Assembly: GCF_900167945.1 (NCBI RefSeq)
Contig: NZ_FUZA01000002.1
Location: 186,001-250,000, forward strand
Direction of reading: 5' to 3'
Source: Dyadobacter psychrophilus
GTDB lineage: Bacteria; Bacteroidota; Bacteroidia; Cytophagales; Spirosomataceae
DNA length: 64,000 nucleotides
Shown: in pieces, positions 60,268 to 64,000 of the stretch
How positions within the stretch are numbered: position 1 is the stretch's first letter
How the letters are laid out: each line of letters opens with the position of its first letter
Program-made: the position numbers and the translations under genes
Notes under the pieces: generated by a model
Seen by the model: the letters and a program-made list of their open reading frames with translations, nothing else
What the model was told of the DNA's origin: nothing
The model's database searches: none

Positions 60268-63200
60268 ATGATCTACTTTTTTGCAGACGAACAGAACACT
60301 GTTTTTGCGGTCCAGATAGAGCGAACGCTAACAGAATCAGATACTTCCAAATTGAGCTGGCTTTTTGGCGGCGCGGAACTCCGGGATGAAACCGTCATCA
60401 CGGAGTTTTTTGTTGGACCCCGTGCGGCGATGATCACACCTTGGAGCACTAATGCCGTTGAAATCACGCAAAACATGGACATTCAAGGCATCATCCGCAT
60501 TGAGGAGTTCAAGAAAGTAGGGGAGGATTTCAAAGATTTTGATCCGATGCTTTCGCAGAAATACGCTGAGCTTAATCAGGAAATATATACGATCAGCGTC
60601 CAGCCGGAATCTATTCTGGAAGTGGCTGACATTGCAGCATATAACAAGCAGGAAGGACTTTCATTGAGTGATGAGGAAGTCGATTATCTGAACAAGCTGG
60701 CAGAAAAACTGAACCGTAAGTTAACGGATTCGGAGGTTTTTGGCTTCTCACAAGTCAACTCTGAACATTGCCGCCACAAGATTTTTAACGGCACATTTGT
60801 CATTGACGGGGAAGAACAGCCGGTTTCCTTATTTAAACTGATCCGCAAAACTTCGGAAACAAATCCGAATTCTATTGTATCTGCTTATAAGGATAATGTT
60901 GCTTTTGTAAAAGGCCCGGTTGTGCAGCAGTTCGCTCCCAAAAGGCCGGATGTTCCTGAATATTATGAAATTAAAGATTTTCAATCTGTTCTTTCATTAA
61001 AAGCGGAAACCCATAATTTCCCAACAACTGTTGAGCCATTTAACGGCGCTGCAACGGGTTCGGGAGGCGAAATTCGTGACAGACTTGCAGGTGGACAAGG
61101 CTCTTTGCCATTGGCTGGAACGGCGGTTTATATGACTGCATTATCCCGCCTGGAAGAAAATCGTCCCTGGGAAAAAGGCGTTGAGGAAAGAGAATGGCTT
61201 TACCAAACACCGATGGATATCCTCATTAAGGCTTCCAATGGTGCGACCGATTTTGGTAACAAATTTGGCCAGCCTTTGATTACCGGCTCTGTTCTGACAT
61301 TTGAGCATGAAGAACAGGGCAGGAAGCTGGGTTATGATAAGGTGATTATGCAGGCCGGAGGAGTTGGTTACGGCATCGCAGATCAGGCCAAAAAATCCAA
61401 ACCTGAAACCGGCGATCAAATCGTCGTAATGGGTGGGGAAAATTACCGGATTGGAATGGGCGGTGCGGCAGTTTCTTCCGCGGACACAGGCGCTTTCGGT
61501 TCCGGTATTGAGTTGAATGCGATCCAGCGTTCCAATCCCGAAATGCAAAAACGCGTTGCCAATGCCGTGCGCGGAATGGTGGAAAGCGGCAATAACACCA
61601 TTGTTTCTATCCATGACCACGGCGCTGGCGGACATTTAAACTGTCTTTCCGAGCTTGTTGAGGAAACGGGTGGAAACATTGACCTGGATAAACTACCCGT
61701 TGGCGACCCGACGCTTTCTGCGAAGGAAATCATTGGAAATGAGTCCCAGGAGCGCATGGGACTGGTTATCTCGAAAGAAAATCTCGAAACACTTAAAAGG
61801 ATCGCTGATCGCGAGCGCGCACCGCTTTATCAGGTAGGCGAGGTGACGGGAACGCACCGGTTTACGTTTGAATCAGAGAAAACCGGCGCTAAGCCGATGG
61901 ACCTGGAAATGGACGATATGTTTGGCAGTTCACCAAAAACGGTGATGGCCGACAAAACCATTCAAAGAAATTACGAGCCTGTCACTTATGAAACTGGAAA
62001 GCTGCATGAATATCTGGAACAAATGCTGCAACTGGAAGCCGTTGCGAGCAAAGACTGGCTTACCAATAAAGTAGACCGATGTGTCGGCGGGCATGTAGCA
62101 AAGCAGCAATGCGCTGGTCCTCTGCAATTGCCGCTGAACAATGTGGGCGTAATGGCACTCGATTTTCAAGGGAAAGATGGTATCGCGACTTCTATTGGCC
62201 ATGCGCCACTTTCCGCATTGATCGATCCTGCTGCGGGAAGCCGTAATGCAATCGCTGAGGCGCTTTCCAACATTGTGTGGGCACCTTTGAAAGATAACCT
62301 GACCAGTGTTTCACTTTCTGCAAACTGGATGTGGGCTTGTAAGAATGAAGGCGAGGATGCGCGATTGTACAAGGCGGTGAAAGCTTGCTCGGAATTTGCT
62401 ATCAGTCTGGGAATCAATATTCCGACTGGAAAGGATTCGCTTTCGATGAAGCAGAAATACAAAAATGATGAGGTGATCGCGCCAGGAACTGTTATCATTT
62501 CCGCAGCCGGGCATTGTGATGACATTACTGCGGTCGTTGAGCCGGTCTTGAAAAAAACGGGCGGTTCTATTTACTATATCAATCTTTCAGGTGATACTTA
62601 TAAACTAGGCGGATCTTCATTTGCTCAGATATTGAACAAAATTGGCGATCAAACGCCTGATATTCAGGATGCAGGCAAATTTAAAACTGCCTTCAATGCT
62701 ATTCAGGATTTGATCAAAGAAGGGAAGATCCAGGCTGGACACGATATCGGCAGCGGCGGGTTGATCACCACATTGCTCGAAATGTGCTTCTCGGACCGCG
62801 ATTTAGGCGCTTCCATTGATCTTTCAGCATTGGGTGATCAGGACATTATTGAAAAGCTTTTTGCTGAAAACATCGGGATCGTTTTTCAGGCTGATGAATC
62901 TGTGGAATCAGTGCTGGCGGCTCAGGGAGTTGATTTTCATAAAATAGGAACGGTTAATCTGGCTTCTAAATTGACGGTGAAAGATGCTGCCGGGAAGTGG
63001 GATTTTGATATTGAAACATTGCGTGATGTTTGGTTTAAAACGTCCTATTTACTAGATAAGAAACAAACAAAACCTGAGCTTGCGAAGGAGCGTTTTGATC
63101 ACTATAAAAACCACTTGCTGCGTTATAAATTTCCGGCTCAATTTGATGGAAAAAAACCGGTCATAGACGAATTCAGGCCGAGGCCTAAGGCAGCAGTGCT

Positions 63201-63927
63201 TCGTGAAAAAGGCAGCAATTCGGAGAGAGAATTAGCCAATGCCATGTATCTGGCCGGTTTTGACGTAAAGGATGTTCATATGACCGACCTTATTTCTGGT
63301 CGCGAAACGCTGGAAGATATTCAGTTCATAGGCGCAGTAGGAGGGTTTTCAAATTCAGATGTTCTGGGTTCAGCAAAAGGCTGGGCCGGTGCTTTTCTTT
63401 ATAATGAAAAGGCCAAGATTGCGCTGGAAAATTTCTTTAAGCGTGAGGATACACTGTCGGTTGGCGTTTGCAATGGCTGCCAGCTTTTTGTTGAGCTTGG
63501 ATTGATCAATGAAAATCATGAGCAAAAACCAAAAATGCTGCACAATGCAAGTGGCAAACATGAAAGTATTTTCACATCGCTGACCATTCAACCAAATAAA
63601 TCTGTAATGCTTTCCACACTGGCGGGCAGTACATTAGGCGTTTGGGTATCTCATGGAGAAGGACGCTTTGACTTCCCGTATTCCGAGGATCAATATAACA
63701 TTGTAGCCAAATACGGCTACGAAACCTATCCGGCCAGTCCGAACGGCTCCGCATTCAACACGGCAATGCTCTGCGACGAAACCGGCCGCCACCTGGTCAT
63801 GATGCCGCACATTGAGAGGTCCCTGTTCCAATGGCACTGGGCCAATTACCCAGAGGGAAGGAAGGACGAAGTGAGTCCTTGGATAGAGGCATTTGTGAAC
63901 GCGCGGGAGTGGATTGAAGGTTTGTGA
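60268..63927 (+). CDS. purL: Phosphoribosylformylglycinamidine synthase, single-chain
   Basis: The 1219-residue protein is the large fused form of FGAM synthase, which makes FGAM from FGAR, glutamine and ATP in purine synthesis. It carries the linker and two AIRS-like halves ('GFSQVNSEHCRHKIFNG', 'LKAETHNFPTTVEPFNGAATGSGGEIRD', 'IPTGKDSLSMKQK') and a C-terminal glutaminase domain with 'GGFSNSDVLGSAKGWAG', the nucleophile in 'VGVCNGCQLF' (Cys1068) and a dyad in 'MPHIERS' (His1181, Glu1183). It is slightly shorter than E. coli PurL (about 1295). No other purine gene is adjacent. Confidence 0.97.
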   Translation: MIYFFADEQNTVFAVQIERTLTESDTSKLSWLFGGAELRDETVITEFFVGPRAAMITPWSTNAVEITQNMDIQGIIRIEEFKKVGEDFKDFDPMLSQKYAELNQEIYTISVQPESILEVADIAAYNKQEGLSLSDEEVDYLNKLAEKLNRKLTDSEVFGFSQVNSEHCRHKIFNGTFVIDGEEQPVSLFKLIRKTSETNPNSIVSAYKDNVAFVKGPVVQQFAPKRPDVPEYYEIKDFQSVLSLKAETHNFPTTVEPFNGAATGSGGEIRDRLAGGQGSLPLAGTAVYMTALSRLEENRPWEKGVEEREWLYQTPMDILIKASNGATDFGNKFGQPLITGSVLTFEHEEQGRKLGYDKVIMQAGGVGYGIADQAKKSKPETGDQIVVMGGENYRIGMGGAAVSSADTGAFGSGIELNAIQRSNPEMQKRVANAVRGMVESGNNTIVSIHDHGAGGHLNCLSELVEETGGNIDLDKLPVGDPTLSAKEIIGNESQERMGLVISKENLETLKRIADRERAPLYQVGEVTGTHRFTFESEKTGAKPMDLEMDDMFGSSPKTVMADKTIQRNYEPVTYETGKLHEYLEQMLQLEAVASKDWLTNKVDRCVGGHVAKQQCAGPLQLPLNNVGVMALDFQGKDGIATSIGHAPLSALIDPAAGSRNAIAEALSNIVWAPLKDNLTSVSLSANWMWACKNEGEDARLYKAVKACSEFAISLGINIPTGKDSLSMKQKYKNDEVIAPGTVIISAAGHCDDITAVVEPVLKKTGGSIYYINLSGDTYKLGGSSFAQILNKIGDQTPDIQDAGKFKTAFNAIQDLIKEGKIQAGHDIGSGGLITTLLEMCFSDRDLGASIDLSALGDQDIIEKLFAENIGIVFQADESVESVLAAQGVDFHKIGTVNLASKLTVKDAAGKWDFDIETLRDVWFKTSYLLDKKQTKPELAKERFDHYKNHLLRYKFPAQFDGKKPVIDEFRPRPKAAVLREKGSNSERELANAMYLAGFDVKDVHMTDLISGRETLEDIQFIGAVGGFSNSDVLGSAKGWAGAFLYNEKAKIALENFFKREDTLSVGVCNGCQLFVELGLINENHEQKPKMLHNASGKHESIFTSLTIQPNKSVMLSTLAGSTLGVWVSHGEGRFDFPYSEDQYNIVAKYGYETYPASPNGSAFNTAMLCDETGRHLVMMPHIERSLFQWHWANYPEGRKDEVSPWIEAFVNAREWIEGL

Positions 63928-63936
63928 GGTTAAGTT

Positions 63937-64000
63937 CCAGGGATGAAATCCCGGGTTAAGACATGTGTTGTGCCTGACGGCACTTGCGGGAAGCAAGTGC
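63937..64000. repeat. Cluster of small palindromes, REP-like, cut by the window edge
   Basis: Three hairpins lie in 64 bp: CCAGGGAT with ATCCCGGG (63937-63955), GTGCC with GGCAC (63970-63983), and GCACTTGC with GCAAGTGC (63980-64000, perfect). The last two share GCAC and exclude each other. It begins 10 bp after purL. This resembles REP-type repeats in Bacteroidota; only one copy is present here. Confidence 0.45.

Noticed and set aside
1-64000. tRNA, rRNA, CRISPR arrays, insertion sequences
   Set aside because: None was recognised on reading both strands; no transposase-like protein is encoded in the window.

Overview
The window reads as chromosomal DNA of a Bacteroidota bacterium, most likely a Cytophagales member close to Dyadobacter or Spirosoma (an inference from gene content; no rRNA or other taxonomic marker is present). 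The signs are two SusC/SusD pairs with a DUF3823 lipoprotein, an FG-GAP/ASPIC-UnbV secreted protein, an S9 peptidase, a single-chain PurL, a PadR-linked ABC permease, weak Shine-Dalgarno sites, and several good matches to the Bacteroidota promoter TTTG-N19/20-TAnnTTTG (for example upstream of purL, the tetR gene, a thioredoxin-reductase-like gene and the fic gene).

Layout. 1-4252: minus-strand genes for a secreted propeller-like protein (cut by the left edge), an EamA permease and an S9 peptidase. 4480-10190: a plus-strand cassette of an AgaS-type SIS protein, a PfkB kinase and a class II tagatose/fructose-bisphosphate aldolase, followed by a secreted quinoprotein dehydrogenase fused to PKD and cytochrome c modules. 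10247-13209: a PadR/ABC-permease pair with an ATGA overlap. 14287-31128: a mannan-type polysaccharide utilisation locus (PUL) of SusC, SusD, GH92 and GH38 alpha-mannosidases, a sialate-O-acetylesterase-type esterase, a LacI regulator, a sugar porter and a large FG-GAP protein. 31102-35453: housekeeping-like genes (YjbQ, RBBP9-like hydrolase, DUF808, a membrane MutS-like ATPase) and a YefM/YoeB toxin-antitoxin pair. 35517-43110: a second SusC/SusD/DUF3823 operon divergent from a Sde182-like nucleoside-hydrolase-fold protein. 43182-51581: thioredoxin-reductase-like and DinB proteins, then an RND efflux operon with its TetR regulator. 51644-64000: a GT39-type transferase, GNAT, Fic, Tam-like methyltransferase, small hypotheticals, two SGNH hydrolases, a ModE-type HTH, a DUF4468-like protein and purL. 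The window ends in a cluster of small palindromes.

How the parts work together. In the mannan PUL, SusCD would import mannosides, the lipoprotein and periplasmic alpha-mannosidases plus the esterase would trim and deacetylate them, and the sugar porter would bring the monosaccharide into the cytoplasm under LacI control. Two LacI-like operators sit just upstream of susC, and a terminator between susD and the GH92 gene would set the transporter-to-enzyme ratio. In the Aga-like cassette the three enzymes form the lower tagatose-6-phosphate route (deamination/isomerisation, phosphorylation, aldol cleavage). The RND operon and tetR carry identical 14-bp operator sequences.

The main value beyond gene calls is a set of well-formed operators and hairpins, many placed directly downstream of a -7 element: tetR, padR, yefM, susC-1, the DUF1593 gene and fic. 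I did not find a clearly new multi-gene system such as a defence island, secondary-metabolite cluster or CRISPR array. The candidates nearest to something undescribed are the fic gene with its four-copy GAGCCGAATA operator, the second PUL without an obvious glycosidase, and the membrane-anchored MutS-like ATPase.
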